From: JBDSLU01 sp963844435 | Lineage (GTDB): Bacteria; Acidobacteriota; Vicinamibacteria; Vicinamibacterales; Vicinamibacteraceae | DNA length: 64,000 bases | Direction: 5' to 3' | Assembly: GCA_963844435.1 (NCBI GenBank) | Contig: CAWJOG010000002.1 | Span: forward strand, 417,761 to 481,760 | Shown: positions 1 through 8,906 of the stretch, piece after piece | Layout: each line of letters begins with the position of its first letter | Numbering within the stretch: the stretch's first letter is position 1 | Notes under the pieces: model-generated | Seen by the model: the letters and a program-made list of their open reading frames with translations, nothing else | What the model was told of the DNA's origin: nothing | Databases searched by the model: none | Made by a program: the position numbers and the translations under genes

Positions 1-946
1 TCAGCGGGAACCAGCTGGCCATCAGCCGATCGAAGGCGGCGTCCGGCGAGCCCGCCGCCGCCGGCACGCGGGCCAGCGCCGGCTCGTCGCGGCGCCGCGG
101 CTGGATCGACACGCCGCACGCCGCCGCCGTCTCCAGCGTGTCGGTCATGTGCAGGTAGTGCGCCCACGTCTCGGCCCAGTCCTCCCATGGATGCGAGGTC
201 GCGTACGTGGTCACGAAGCGGGACTGCCAGTCGGCGGGTGCCCCGTTCTGGTAGTGCGCCTGCAGCGCCGCGCCGTAGTCGACGCGCTCGTCGCCGAACA
301 GGTTGCGGAACGGCCCGAGCAAGCGGGTGCCGGCGATCAGCCGCTCCCAGTAGTAGTGGCCGACCTCGTGCCGGACATGGCCGAGCAGGGTGCGATAGGG
401 CTCGTGCAGCTGCAGGCGCCGGCGTTCGCGCTCCGCGTCGTCAGCCTCGGCGAGGTTGATGGTGATGACGCCGCCAAGGTGCCCGGTCAACACGGGGCCG
501 CTGGCCTGCGGCTGGTCCGCCAGGAACTCGAACGCGAGTCCGTGGACGGGATCGTCGACGCGGTCGGCGACCGGCAACCGCAGCTGCAACAGGCTGTAGA
601 CGAGGCGCCGCTTGGCAACCTCGAGCTTGTACCAGGCCTCGCGCTGCCAGAGGATCGACGGATCGGGGATGGCGCGGGTCAGCCGGCACGACGAGCACAG
701 CGGCGACGGATCGTCGGCCGGGATCGCCCAGTTGCAGACGTTGTGCGTGGTGTAGTTCGCGCACAGCCGATAGCCGAACGGCGAGGCCCCGGCCAGCGGC
801 GAGACCCAGGTCCCCGGGGTCCCGGGATCGAGTGACCCGATCTCGGCGATGTCGGGCAGGAAGGCGAGCTGCCGTCCGCAGCTCACACAGCTGTGGTTTT
901 CGAAGAAGACCAGATGGTCGCAGTGGTCGCAGTGAAAGATCCGCAT
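1..946 (-). CDS. Zinc-ribbon putative zinc metallopeptidase (3' end cut by window)
   Basis: Read on the minus strand from ATG at 946, the frame stays open to the window edge (315 codons seen), so the C-terminus is missing. The N-terminus is a zinc ribbon with cysteine pairs C6/C9 and C20/C23, and further cysteines at 62, 71, 84 and 87. Around residues 193-197 there is HEVGH, a zincin-type HExxH metal-binding motif, followed by YYWE. This layout matches the zinc-ribbon plus putative metallopeptidase family (DUF2248-like), which lacks a signal peptide and is probably cytoplasmic. The substrate is unknown. It stands alone, upstream of a CBS-domain gene on the same strand. Confidence 0.85.
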   Translation of the reverse strand, partial: MRIFHCDHCDHLVFFENHSCVSCGRQLAFLPDIAEIGSLDPGTPGTWVSPLAGASPFGYRLCANYTTHNVCNWAIPADDPSPLCSSCRLTRAIPDPSILWQREAWYKLEVAKRRLVYSLLQLRLPVADRVDDPVHGLAFEFLADQPQASGPVLTGHLGGVITINLAEADDAERERRRLQLHEPYRTLLGHVRHEVGHYYWERLIAGTRLLGPFRNLFGDERVDYGAALQAHYQNGAPADWQSRFVTTYATSHPWEDWAETWAHYLHMTDTLETAAACGVSIQPRRRDEPALARVPAAAGSPDAAFDRLMASWFPL

Positions 947-1048
947 CGCTCCGACCATTGTCGCGTATATCGTGTCCGCCATCGCGCGGCGGCTGGACCT
1001 CCCGGCGAATCCGCAATTCGCGTCCAACCGGACGACAGGATGAACTGG

Positions 1049-1522
1049 TCAGCCGGCCACTCTCGCGAGTCGCGGCTTCTCTTTATGGCCCCCCACCGCG
1101 GCGAGGACCTCCAGGACGCCGATTCGCAACGGATCGCTGGCGGGAGCGAGCGCCGCATGCTTGACGATGTCGTCGAGCGACACGATCCCGAGCACGACGT
1201 CGCCGACGCCGAGCACGGGCAGCCGGTGGACGCCCCGCTCCTGCATCGTCATCAGCGCGACGAAGCAGTCATCTTCGGGCACGCACCCGGCGACCGGCTC
1301 GGTCATCACGTCCCGCGCCGTCAGCATCGCGGCCGTCGCGTTGCGTGTCCCGAGCGCAATGCAGATGTCCCGATCGGTTACGACGCCCACGGATTCGCCG
1401 CGCTCGTTCACCACCGGAACGATGCCGCAGTCGTGCGTCCACATCGTTTCGACGACTGACGCAAGATTCGTTTCCGGCCCGCACGTCCTTGCAGGTTCGG
1501 TCATGATCTTCTTGACTTTCAC
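1049..1522 (-). CDS. CBS-domain pair protein
   Basis: A 157-residue protein made almost entirely of two CBS domains (about residues 1-60 and 68-125), each starting with a V(K/M)-x-I/V-MTEP-like strand. CBS pairs bind adenosyl nucleotides and act as energy or redox sensors; the partner is unknown. The frame is open upstream, but GTG at 1522 is preferred because GGAGG sits 6 nt before it and the protein then begins right at the first CBS motif. The C-terminal 20 residues are basic and unstructured-looking. It lies next to a group of stress proteins further right. Confidence 0.85.
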   Translation of the reverse strand: MKVKKIMTEPARTCGPETNLASVVETMWTHDCGIVPVVNERGESVGVVTDRDICIALGTRNATAAMLTARDVMTEPVAGCVPEDDCFVALMTMQERGVHRLPVLGVGDVVLGIVSLDDIVKHAALAPASDPLRIGVLEVLAAVGGHKEKPRLARVAG

Positions 1523-1745
1523 GACATGCCTCCATGTGGACGGGCTGCAAGCCACAGGCCGGCGCCCGCACGGGGCGATTCCTCTGGCGCCGCGGCTGGC
1601 AGCGTGGATTCGTTCACACCAAGCGCGAGATTTCTCCCTCGCCAATTGTCCGAGCCAGACGGCGAATGCTGTCTGGCCCGGCACCGCTATTGCGTAGTTC
1701 CGATGAGCGCAGCGGCTGACGCCGCTTGTTGCCCGGAGGGACGCC

Positions 1746-2272
1746 ATGACTCTTGCGCGCCGGTTCTACGGATCGCTCGTTTGGACGCCGCGACTTATGA
1801 GGACGTGGAGGCCGACGCTTCGGCGTCGCCACAGGCGCTGGCGATTGTGCTGGGTTTCGGCGCAGCCGCGGCGATTGGTCTCGCTGGACCTGCGCCGGGC
1901 GTCGGGGCCATGGTCGGCGCTGCCTTGGCTTCGCTGGCGGGCTGGTTGTCGTGGGCGGCGATTGTCGCCTACCTCGGCATTCGCGTCTTTCCAGAACCCC
2001 AGACGCGCTCCGACGTCGGCGAACTGACACGAACCCTGGGGTTCAGCGCCACGCCCGGGCTGTTTCTGGTGCTGCTTGCCGTGCCGGTCGCCCGGCCGGT
2101 GACGTTCATCGTCGTGTCCGTGTGGATGCTGGCCGCCATGATCGTCGCGGTACGCCAGGCGCTCGACTTCACGCACACGATGCGGGCCGTCGGCGTCTGC
2201 GTGGTCGGATGGGGTCTGGTGGCCGCGCTCGCGCTGGCCGCTGGGTTCGTGTTCGGATCACGCGTGTCGTGA
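1746..2272 (+). CDS. Yip1-like integral membrane protein, N-terminus out of frame
   Basis: The downstream frame encodes a protein of about 170 residues with four or five hydrophobic segments, and it starts with the RLDAATYEDVEAD-type stretch that opens small Yip1-family proteins in related bacteria. The best start, ATG at 1746 with GGAGGG 6 nt upstream, gives MTLARR in a different frame. Joining the two near position 1760 restores the usual family N-terminus, so one base appears to be missing there. If the frame is intact instead, the start would be ATG 1703, with an unusual cysteine-rich leader. The role is unknown; Yip1 domains are linked to membrane trafficking in eukaryotes and are uncharacterised in bacteria. 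The 3' end overlaps the convergent kinase gene by 15 nt. Confidence 0.55.
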
Positions 2273-3802
2273 CCGCGCGGCGAGCCGCCGCGCCGCCTCG
2301 AGCACGTCAGGAACCGATGTCGAGGCATCCACTCTCCGCCACGTCAGTGGTCCTGGATCGTCGCGCATCTGTTGGCGAACGACGCACGCATCGGCATCGG
2401 ACGCATCGCCCACACGCCCCGCCACCCGGGCCAGCAGGGTATCCAGCGGCGCGTCCAGCCAGAGCCCGACGAACGGAACTGCGGCCGCACGGGCCGCGTG
2501 CTCGATGGCGGCGCGGTCGGCGGCCTGGAAGAAGGTCGCGTCGGCGACAACCGCATGGCCTGCCTTCAGTATTCGCCCCGCGCGTTCGGCCATGCTGCCG
2601 TAGACGCGGGCGGTGATCTCCGGAGCATAGCCGCCAGCATCGATCCGGTCCCGCGACGGCACCCCGAGCAAGGCCTTCCTGAGCTCATCGCTGCGCAAGA
2701 CGATTGCGCCGGGGGCGGCGCCGATATCAGCCGCGAGGGTCCGGGCCAGTGTCGATTTCCCTGTCCCGGAGCGCCCCCCGATGGCCAAGAGGACTGGGCC
2801 GGCCGGCTCGAGAAAGGCCGCAGACATCGACAAGTACTCACGCGCGAGCATCTCGAGTGCTTGCCGCTCGTTGGCCTGCGTCTGGAGGCCCGCACCGGTA
2901 GCGCTGGTCTTGGCGCGAACCGCCGCCCGGCACGAGAGGAAGAGAGGCACCAGGGCGAGCGCCTCATGGTCGAGCGTCTCAGTCATGTAGCGGCCAAGCA
3001 GCACGTTTGCGTGCTGCCGAAGACCGCGCCGCCACAGATCCATCACGAGGAAGGCCAGATCGTAGAGCACGTCGCCGCACGCGATCGCGTCGTTGAACTC
3101 GATGGCGTCGAAGGGTGTGGGCTCTCCGGCGAGCAGCACGATGTTGCGCAGGTGGAGATCGCCGTGGCATTGGCGCACGAAGCCGGCCTCGCGGCGGCGG
3201 TCGAGGAGGGGCGCCTGGCGTGCGAGCTCGGCCAGCGCGGCAGCGGTCAGTGCCGACGCGGCCCCAGTCGGAAGGATGTCGCGACCAGGCCCAGCGAACC
3301 CAAGCGCATTACCGTCGATCACCCAGCGAAGGCCGGCGGCGCCGCCCTGATCCGGCCGCCGCTCGGCGCCCGCGTGGAAGCGAGCCACGGACACGGCCAG
3401 GCGCTCGGCCATGTCGACGGTCAGTGCACCGCGTGCGGCGACACGGTCGAGAAGCGCCTCCTGATCGAAGCGCACCATGTCGACGCACCAGTCGATCGGC
3501 TCTCCGACGCCGTCAATCGCCAGCATTCCGTCAGGCTCGCGTGTCACGGCCGCGACTCCGCGATAGATCCCAGGCGCCACGCGGCGGTTGATCTCGACCT
3601 CGCGGGCACAGGCGTCGTGTCGTAACGCGGCGGACGAGAAGTCGAGATAGTCGAAGCGAACCGCTCGCTTCAGCTTGAGCGCGCGCCGCCCAGCGAGGAA
3701 GACGATGGCGCTATGCGTGTCGATGCGATCGACGGCCGCGCCGCCGTGCGCGGTCGGCGAACCGAGGAAGTCGATGACGGCGCGCTGAGTCTCAGGTGAC
3801 AC
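2258..3802 (-). CDS. Bifunctional aminoglycoside-phosphotransferase-like / P-loop kinase protein
   Basis: A 514-residue two-domain protein. The N-terminal half (about 1-320) has the phosphotransferase catalytic motif HGDLHLRNI near residue 215 and a DAIEFND metal-binding segment just after it, as in APH-type kinases. The C-terminal half (about 335-510) is a P-loop nucleotide kinase, with GGRSGTGKST as Walker A. This fusion is a known family (COG2187 plus COG0645), usually annotated as an AAA family ATPase; its substrate is not established. It starts at ATG 3802, 31 nt downstream of the stop of the universal stress protein on the same strand, so the two are probably co-transcribed. Its neighbours suggest a stress role, but that is inference. 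Confidence 0.87.
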   Translation of the reverse strand: MSPETQRAVIDFLGSPTAHGGAAVDRIDTHSAIVFLAGRRALKLKRAVRFDYLDFSSAALRHDACAREVEINRRVAPGIYRGVAAVTREPDGMLAIDGVGEPIDWCVDMVRFDQEALLDRVAARGALTVDMAERLAVSVARFHAGAERRPDQGGAAGLRWVIDGNALGFAGPGRDILPTGAASALTAAALAELARQAPLLDRRREAGFVRQCHGDLHLRNIVLLAGEPTPFDAIEFNDAIACGDVLYDLAFLVMDLWRRGLRQHANVLLGRYMTETLDHEALALVPLFLSCRAAVRAKTSATGAGLQTQANERQALEMLAREYLSMSAAFLEPAGPVLLAIGGRSGTGKSTLARTLAADIGAAPGAIVLRSDELRKALLGVPSRDRIDAGGYAPEITARVYGSMAERAGRILKAGHAVVADATFFQAADRAAIEHAARAAAVPFVGLWLDAPLDTLLARVAGRVGDASDADACVVRQQMRDDPGPLTWRRVDASTSVPDVLEAARRLAARSRHA

Positions 3803-3833
3803 GACACACGTCCCTTCCGCGGATGTCGTGGCC

Positions 3834-4370
3834 TCAGCGCGCCGTTCGCGCCACCGGCGTGGCCATCCGGGCTCCTCCGCGCGAAGCGACCGGGTTGGCC
3901 TTCCTTCGGCCCACTCCTGTTCGCCTCGTGGACCTCGGGCGCGTCGGCTCGGCAGCAGGCACGGGCGCCTGGAGCATCAACACGGCGCATGGCGCCAAGT
4001 GTGCCAGCTGGTAACAGACACTGCCCAGCGGCGCGGGCGGCGCTCCATGCGATACGACGATGAGATCGGCGTCTCGTTCGCGGGCAATCCGGTCGATCTC
4101 CCGCGCGGGGTCGCCCATGGCGACGAGGCACGGCATGTCGATGTGCCGCTCGCGCGCGAACCACGAGCTCAGGTCGCGCATCCGCGCCGCGGCATCCGCT
4201 CTCAGGCGGTCGTAGAAGCCGCCCACTTCGCCGTCGCTGACGCCGTCGATCGGTCGAATCACGTGCACGATCAGGATCTCGCCGTCGCTGTGGCGCAATT
4301 CGCAGGCGGCACGGAGCGACAGTCGCGTCGCATCAGTCAGATCGGTCGCCACGATGATGCGCCCAAACAT
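3834..4370 (-). CDS. Universal stress protein (UspA family) with basic tail
   Basis: A 178-residue protein whose first 140 residues form a single Usp domain: it begins with a conserved beta strand (IIVATDLT) and contains DLIVVSHG near residue 108. The ATP-binding G-2x-G-9x-G(S/T) loop seen in many Usp proteins is replaced by GAPPAPLGSVCYQ, so nucleotide binding is uncertain. The last 35 residues are rich in Arg and Pro. It is divergent from a second Usp gene at 4684, and the kinase-like gene follows on the same strand. Confidence 0.87.
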   Translation of the reverse strand: MFGRIIVATDLTDATRLSLRAACELRHSDGEILIVHVIRPIDGVSDGEVGGFYDRLRADAAARMRDLSSWFARERHIDMPCLVAMGDPAREIDRIARERDADLIVVSHGAPPAPLGSVCYQLAHLAPCAVLMLQAPVPAAEPTRPRSTRRTGVGRRKANPVASRGGARMATPVARTAR

Positions 4371-4683
4371 GAGAACCTCCGGACGGCCCGCCGGGCCAAT
4401 TGCCTGTCACGACGTTCAACTGCGTCGCCCACACTGGAATCTCGTGCGAGATCCGTGCCGGCCGCCGGCCGTCGGGACAATGAACCGGACCTTCACGACC
4501 AAGACACGCGGACTGAGCGAACAATTCCCCATCCCGATCGGAATATCTCCACCGCGGCGGCGCGGGTTTCCCTGCGGCCGCGCGCGCCACGAATCGAGGT
4601 CGCCCGGCACGCCTCCTGCAAATGTGGGCAGCGACAACAGTCCCGATCAAGGGCTGCCCTCGATCGCTTCCAGGAAGGTCGCC
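4371..4683. other. Intergenic region between two divergent Usp genes
   Basis: A 313-nt region between two divergently transcribed universal stress protein genes, which must hold both promoters. No convincing small gene, hairpin or palindrome was seen. A ribosome-binding site (AGGAAGG, about 4672-4678) precedes the plus-strand start. Confidence 0.5.
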
Positions 4684-5181
4684 ATGGCCAGCTTTCACAC
4701 AATCGTCGCCGCAGTGGATTTCAGCGACATCTCTGGCGAGGTGTTCGAGACCGCGCGAAATATGGCGCGTCTCTATCACGCCAGACTCCATGTGATCCAC
4801 GCAGTCGGAGATCCCTTCCGTTCCATGTTGGCCGTCGAAAGTACCGGCCTCGACCTGCCAGCCGTGGTCCGTCAGTGGACCGAAGCCGCGCAGAAGCAGC
4901 TGGCGATTCTCGCCGAGGCGCATCCGATCGAGCCGGCCCTGCTCACGACCGCCGTCCCCTCGGGCCCGCCGGCCCAGGCCATTGTCAAGTACGCCGAAGA
5001 ACAGCAGGCGGACCTGATTGTGATCGGCTCGCACGGCCGCGGCGCGGTCAGTCGCCTGCTGCTTGGCAGCGTCGCTGAACGAGTCCTGCATCTTGCGGGG
5101 CGTCCGGTGCTCGTCGTATCCCACCGTGCCCGACACCTCACGTCGTTCGAAGTCAATGCCGCCGCAGGCGTGGGCGCGTAG
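4684..5181 (+). CDS. Universal stress protein (UspA family)
   Basis: A 165-residue single-domain Usp. It starts with a conserved TIVAAVDFSD strand and ends with the full ATP-binding signature GSHGRGAVSRLLLGSVAE near residues 115-132, so it should bind ATP. ATG 4684 is chosen because AGGAAGG lies 5 nt upstream; the frame stays open further up but gives an unlike-family leader. The short HPF gene follows after 14 nt, which suggests a shared stress or dormancy transcript. Confidence 0.9.
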   Translation: MASFHTIVAAVDFSDISGEVFETARNMARLYHARLHVIHAVGDPFRSMLAVESTGLDLPAVVRQWTEAAQKQLAILAEAHPIEPALLTTAVPSGPPAQAIVKYAEEQQADLIVIGSHGRGAVSRLLLGSVAERVLHLAGRPVLVVSHRARHLTSFEVNAAAGVGA

Positions 5182-5195
5182 GGGCGGAGCCAATC

Positions 5196-5411
5196 ATGCC
5201 CATCCCCGTCCACGTCACATTCAAGGGACTCGCGCCGCACTCCGACGTCGAGTCCCTGATCCACCAGGAAATCGCCGGCCTGGCGAACCGCTACGACCGA
5301 ATCGTCGACTGCCGCATCCGCATCGAGGTTCCCCACCGGCACCACACTGCGGGGAATCCCGTGCATGTGCTGATCGAGCTCGCGGTGCCCAAGGGGATCG
5401 AGCGTGCGTGA
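5196..5411 (+). CDS. Short HPF/RaiA-type ribosome-associated protein
   Basis: A 71-residue protein. The N-terminal HPF fold is clear: VHVTFKGLAPHSDVESLI forms the first strand and helix, and VEVP-HRHH-type residues (here IEVPHRHH) lie near 45-52. Short HPF proteins of about 95-130 residues bind the 30S subunit and promote ribosome hibernation. Here the second helix and C-terminal part are absent, and no plausible continuation was found in the other two frames, so it looks truncated by the convergent gene ending at 5464. It follows a Usp gene. Whether it still binds ribosomes is unknown. Confidence 0.7.
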   Translation: MPIPVHVTFKGLAPHSDVESLIHQEIAGLANRYDRIVDCRIRIEVPHRHHTAGNPVHVLIELAVPKGIERA

Positions 5412-5463
5412 CTCGGTCCACGAGCCGGTCGGCGTCATCGACGAGCTCGGCGAAGGCGGATCG

Positions 5464-6006
5464 TCACGGCTGCGCCGCCGCGGCACGGGCCGCGATCTCA
5501 GCCTGCAGCCGCTCGATCATCCGGTCCGCTTCGCGCCTCAGCAGGTGCGTCAACACGAACTCGGGCACATCGAAGCCTGGCTCGACGAGCAGCTCATATC
5601 CGATCAGCGTGTGTCCGTCCTGTTCGCGCAGGGTCCACTGCCCTTCGTACCGGAGGAAGCTCTCGCCGCTGCGATCGCGGAACCGGATGTTCACCGGCGC
5701 TTCCTGCACCTCGAGCACGAGACGGATCTGCTTGGGGAACAACAGCACGCGCGCCACTGCTTCCTCCTCGATCACCGCTCGGTCGGCGCCCCGCTCGAGA
5801 ACGCGGCTGCTGCGGACGTCGGGCATGAAGCGAGGAATCCGCTCGTAGTCGGTCAACACGGCGTGCGCGACCGCCAGCGGCTGCGGCGTCGCGAAGGTGG
5901 CCCAGACGTGGTAGACGCCGCGCTCGCGGCGCACGCTCACCGGGAACCTCGCTGCGTCCATTGGGCCATGCGCATTCACGATGCCAGCGAGAGAGGCAAC
6001 TGTCAT
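5464..6006 (-). CDS. SRPBCC (START-like) ligand-binding domain protein
   Basis: A 180-residue protein with a polyketide-cyclase/coenzyme-Q-binding type SRPBCC fold. The pattern VLTDYERIPRFMPDV near residue 53 is typical of the family's first helices. It probably binds a hydrophobic ligand or lipid. ATG 6006 is the first start giving sensible protein; the preceding frame is open but antisense-like. The hydrophobic TVASLAGIVNAHG start may be the end of a signal peptide whose true start is not visible. It is divergent from the small gene at 6217. Confidence 0.75.
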   Translation of the reverse strand: MTVASLAGIVNAHGPMDAARFPVSVRRERGVYHVWATFATPQPLAVAHAVLTDYERIPRFMPDVRSSRVLERGADRAVIEEEAVARVLLFPKQIRLVLEVQEAPVNIRFRDRSGESFLRYEGQWTLREQDGHTLIGYELLVEPGFDVPEFVLTHLLRREADRMIERLQAEIAARAAAAQP

Positions 6007-6216
6007 GCCGGCCGCAACGATGCGCGTGTGGTGACGGTCAGTGCGACGGAATTGGCGGACGAGCAGGCCATGGTCCAACCCCAGGCCTACGCGAAGTTTT
6101 CCGCGGCAGCGCTGAAAATCCCGCGCGCGGAGGCGCCGTCGCTCGTTCTCGATCGATGCTCCAGCGCTGCGCACGCTGGCACGGATGGTGCCCTTGCGAC
6201 CAGACGAGGGGGCCCC

Positions 6217-6471
6217 GTGTTCACCCATGCGTATGACGTCCTGGCGCCTGATCCACCGACGTCGCTCGATGTCCAGGTGACCCGCGACGCAAAGAGCGGC
6301 TGGCGGATCAACGCCCTTTGCGACGGTCGTGTCGTCGCCACGCGCCACGCTGATGACTGGCACCGCGTCGAACGCGTGCGCCGCGCGCTGGCGGCGGGGC
6401 TCACGTCCGCATTCGAACACGAGCGCTGGCTCGTAGCCGCCAAGGCGGCAGCAATGACAGAGACGAGGTGA
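6217..6471 (+). CDS. Small uncharacterised protein (84 aa)
   Basis: The protein is not recognised. It is 84 residues long, soluble, begins VFTHAYDVLAPD and ends KAAAMTETR, with a balanced composition unlike the antisense frames around it. GTG 6217 has a purine-rich stretch (GAGGGGG) 4 nt upstream. Its end carries the GAGG that serves as the ribosome-binding site of the phosphoesterase starting at 6476, only 4 nt after its stop, which supports translation as the first gene of a phosphoesterase-nhaA operon. No domain assignment is offered. Confidence 0.5.
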   Translation: MFTHAYDVLAPDPPTSLDVQVTRDAKSGWRINALCDGRVVATRHADDWHRVERVRRALAAGLTSAFEHERWLVAAKAAAMTETR

Positions 6472-6475
6472 TGTC

Positions 6476-7336
6476 GTGCGCCCATCGATTGCTGTCTTCG
6501 CGCTGACGGCCTCAGTCGCGGCATGGCCCGCGGCGACGTGGCTGGACGCCGGTGCCGACGAGATCGTTCGGTTCGCCGTCATCGGCGACAACGGCACCGG
6601 CAAGACGCCGCAGTACGAAGTCGGCGCGCGGCTCGCCGACGCACGGGCAGGGTTTCCGTTCGAGTTCGTGATCATGGTCGGCGACAACCTGTACGGCAGT
6701 CAGGCACCCGCGGACTTCGTGGACAAGTTCGAGCAACCCTACGCGCCGCTGCTGCAGGCCGGCGTGGCGTTCTACGCCGCGCTCGGCAACCATGACAAGC
6801 CGGCCAACCGCAACTACCCGCTCTTCAACATGGGCGGCGAGCGCTACTACACCTTCGTCAAAGGCCCGGTCCGCTTCGTGGTCCTCGACACGAACCTCAT
6901 GGACCGCGCCCAGCTCGGCTGGATCGAAGCGACGCTGCAGGCGGCAAACGAGCCTTGGAAGGTCGTCTACTTCCATCATCCGCTCTACTCCGACGGCGAT
7001 CGACACGGCTCCGCCCTGGAGCTGCGCGCGGTGGTCGAGCCGCTGCTGGTCCGCTATGGCGTGAACGTCGTCTTCTCCGGGCACGAGCACTTCTACCAGC
7101 GCATCAAGCCGCAGCAGGGCATCACCTACTTCATCGAAGGATCCAGCGGGCAGCTGCGGAGGGGCGGCGTGACGCCAACGGCGATGTCGGCCGCAGCCTT
7201 CGCCGAAGACCGGACCTTCATGCTCGTCGAGATCGCCGGCAACCGGTTCACGTTTCAGGCCATCACGCTGGACGGCCGCATCGTCGATCACGGCGAGTTG
7301 CCGCGCGCCGCCGAACGCCCACGGAGTCCGTCATGA
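6476..7336 (+). CDS. Secreted calcineurin-like metallophosphoesterase
   Basis: A 286-residue protein with a hydrophobic N-terminal signal (about 1-24) followed by a metallophosphoesterase domain. The metal ligands appear in order: GDNGTG near 38, GDN (VGDNLYG) near 69, GNHD near 104, HHPLY near 169, and GHEH near 203. This is the set expected for a two-metal phosphatase of the purple acid phosphatase/tartrate-resistant type. It is probably periplasmic. GTG 6476 has GAGG 7 nt upstream. Its stop overlaps the nhaA-like start (ATGA), implying translational coupling; no functional link between the two is obvious. Confidence 0.88.
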   Translation: MRPSIAVFALTASVAAWPAATWLDAGADEIVRFAVIGDNGTGKTPQYEVGARLADARAGFPFEFVIMVGDNLYGSQAPADFVDKFEQPYAPLLQAGVAFYAALGNHDKPANRNYPLFNMGGERYYTFVKGPVRFVVLDTNLMDRAQLGWIEATLQAANEPWKVVYFHHPLYSDGDRHGSALELRAVVEPLLVRYGVNVVFSGHEHFYQRIKPQQGITYFIEGSSGQLRRGGVTPTAMSAAAFAEDRTFMLVEIAGNRFTFQAITLDGRIVDHGELPRAAERPRSPS

Positions 7337-8511
7337 GAACCCACGCCTCGTCGCACCCCGTCATGTCGACCATCACGGGCGGGCAGCCGTCGCTCGCCGG
7401 AGTCCTCCGCTTCCTCAACGACCGCTTCCTCTGGCTGCCGATCGGCGCGCTCGTCGCGGTGATCTGGGCCAACGTCGATCCGGCTCCGTACTTCGCCCTC
7501 GCACACCGGCTCGCCTTCCCCGTCAACGAGATCGGCATGGCGCTGTTCCTCGGGCTGATTGCCCACGAGGCGCTCGACGCCATCGGGCCGGGCGGCGCCC
7601 TGCGGCACTGGCGGTACTGGGGCGTGCCGCTGGTCGCCGCGGCCGGTAGCGTCGCCGGAGCCGCGTTCGCCTTTCTCGCCTGCGTGACGTGGGCAGGGGA
7701 AGAGGTGCTGGCGCAGGCCTGGCCGGTCGCCGCGGCGGTGGACATCGCCGCCGGCTACTACGTGCTCCGGTTGATCTACCGGCGCGGCAGCCAGGCGTTC
7801 CCGTTCCTGCTGGTGAGCGGCATCGCCGCCAACACCGTCGGCCTGGTGGTGCTCGCGTTGTGGCCGGCGTTCACGCCGGAACACGTGACCGGTGCCGTGC
7901 TCGTCCTGGCCGCCCTGGGTGTCGCCGCGGCGCTGCGTGCCGCCGGGCTTCGCCGCTCGTGGCCGTTCCTCATCTTTGCCGGCAGCCTTTCGTGGTGGGG
8001 GTTCCACCTGGCGGGCGTGCATCCGGCGCTGGCGCTGGTACCCATCGTGCCGCTGCTGCCGCATTCGCGGCACCTGCTGGAGCCGTTCGCGGAGCGGCCG
8101 GCCGCGACCGCGCGGCAGGAGGAGCCGTGGGTCACGGTGGTGCAGGTCGTGCTGTTCTTCTTCGGCCTGGTGAACGGCGGCGCGATGCTGCGCGGCTACG
8201 ACACCGGCACCTGGGCGGTCCTGCTGGGTGCGCTCCTCGGCCGGCCTGTCGGGATGGTTGGCGCGGTGGCGCTCGGCCGCCTCGCCGGTCTGCGTCTGCC
8301 GACGTCGATCGCCTGGCACGATCTGGTGGTGATCGCATTGGCGATGTCGAGCGGGTTCACGTTCGCGCTGTTCACCGCCTCGACGCTGCTGCCCGTCGGC
8401 GGCGTGTTGACGCAGATTCGCGTCGGCGCGCTCGCCACGGCGGTCGGCGCGGCCATCACCTACGGTGTCGCCCGCGGGCTGCGTGCCGGCCGCTTCGCGG
8501 CGTCGCACTGA
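7333..8511 (+). CDS. nhaA: NhaA-family membrane protein lacking the ion-binding Asp pair
   Basis: A 392-residue protein with about eleven hydrophobic segments and an overall match to NhaA Na+/H+ antiporters. It has the VNEIGMALFLGLIAHE segment (family: VNDGLMAxFFLLVGLE) near 64-79 and AAAVDIA near 133-139, which corresponds to TM4 Asp133 of the E. coli protein. The TM5 aspartate pair (Asp163/Asp164, normally IIDDLGA) is replaced: the equivalent stretch reads GIAANTVG near 163-170. Those two residues are essential for Na+/H+ exchange in NhaA, so this protein may carry out a different or electroneutral exchange, or be inactive. It overlaps the phosphoesterase stop by 4 nt (ATGA). Confidence 0.8.
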   Translation: MRTHASSHPVMSTITGGQPSLAGVLRFLNDRFLWLPIGALVAVIWANVDPAPYFALAHRLAFPVNEIGMALFLGLIAHEALDAIGPGGALRHWRYWGVPLVAAAGSVAGAAFAFLACVTWAGEEVLAQAWPVAAAVDIAAGYYVLRLIYRRGSQAFPFLLVSGIAANTVGLVVLALWPAFTPEHVTGAVLVLAALGVAAALRAAGLRRSWPFLIFAGSLSWWGFHLAGVHPALALVPIVPLLPHSRHLLEPFAERPAATARQEEPWVTVVQVVLFFFGLVNGGAMLRGYDTGTWAVLLGALLGRPVGMVGAVALGRLAGLRLPTSIAWHDLVVIALAMSSGFTFALFTASTLLPVGGVLTQIRVGALATAVGAAITYGVARGLRAGRFAASH

Positions 8512-8663
8512 GCAGCTGCCAGACGAAGGGGGCGGCAGATACCGCCAGCGAGATGAGATCTTCGTCGTCGTGAGGTAGTGGAGGATGTGCTCGCCGGAGG
8601 ATCGAGCGAAGCGTGTCGGTGTGGGGTTGGCGCTTCGCTTGCTATGGCTCGTCGAGGAGGCAC

Positions 8664-8906
8664 ATGGTGGATCGGCGAATCGAGGCCGGCTACTGGCGCG
8701 ACGTCATCGGGGCTGAGTACGACGCACTGCCCGGACTCAGTCTCACTGTGGCGCAAGCCATGCGCCTGTGGTCGATCGACGAGGACATTGCCCGTCGGGT
8801 GCTGGATTCCTACGTCGAGTCCGGCTATCTCACCCTGACCCCCGAAGCCCGCTACCGGCGAACCGACATCGGCATCGAAGCGGTCCGCGTGCGAGCTGCC
8901 CGCTGA
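8664..8906 (+). CDS. Small winged-helix-like protein
   Basis: An 80-residue protein beginning MVDRRIEAGYW. Residues 25-65 (LTVAQAMRLWSIDEDIARRVL, then SGYLTLTPEARYRR) look like a helix-turn-helix with a wing and resemble small predicted DNA-binding proteins common in this group. GAGGAGG precedes the start closely; GTG 8667 is an equally good start. A free-standing gene between nhaA and the PEGA gene, with no recognised target. Confidence 0.6.
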   Translation: MVDRRIEAGYWRDVIGAEYDALPGLSLTVAQAMRLWSIDEDIARRVLDSYVESGYLTLTPEARYRRTDIGIEAVRVRAAR

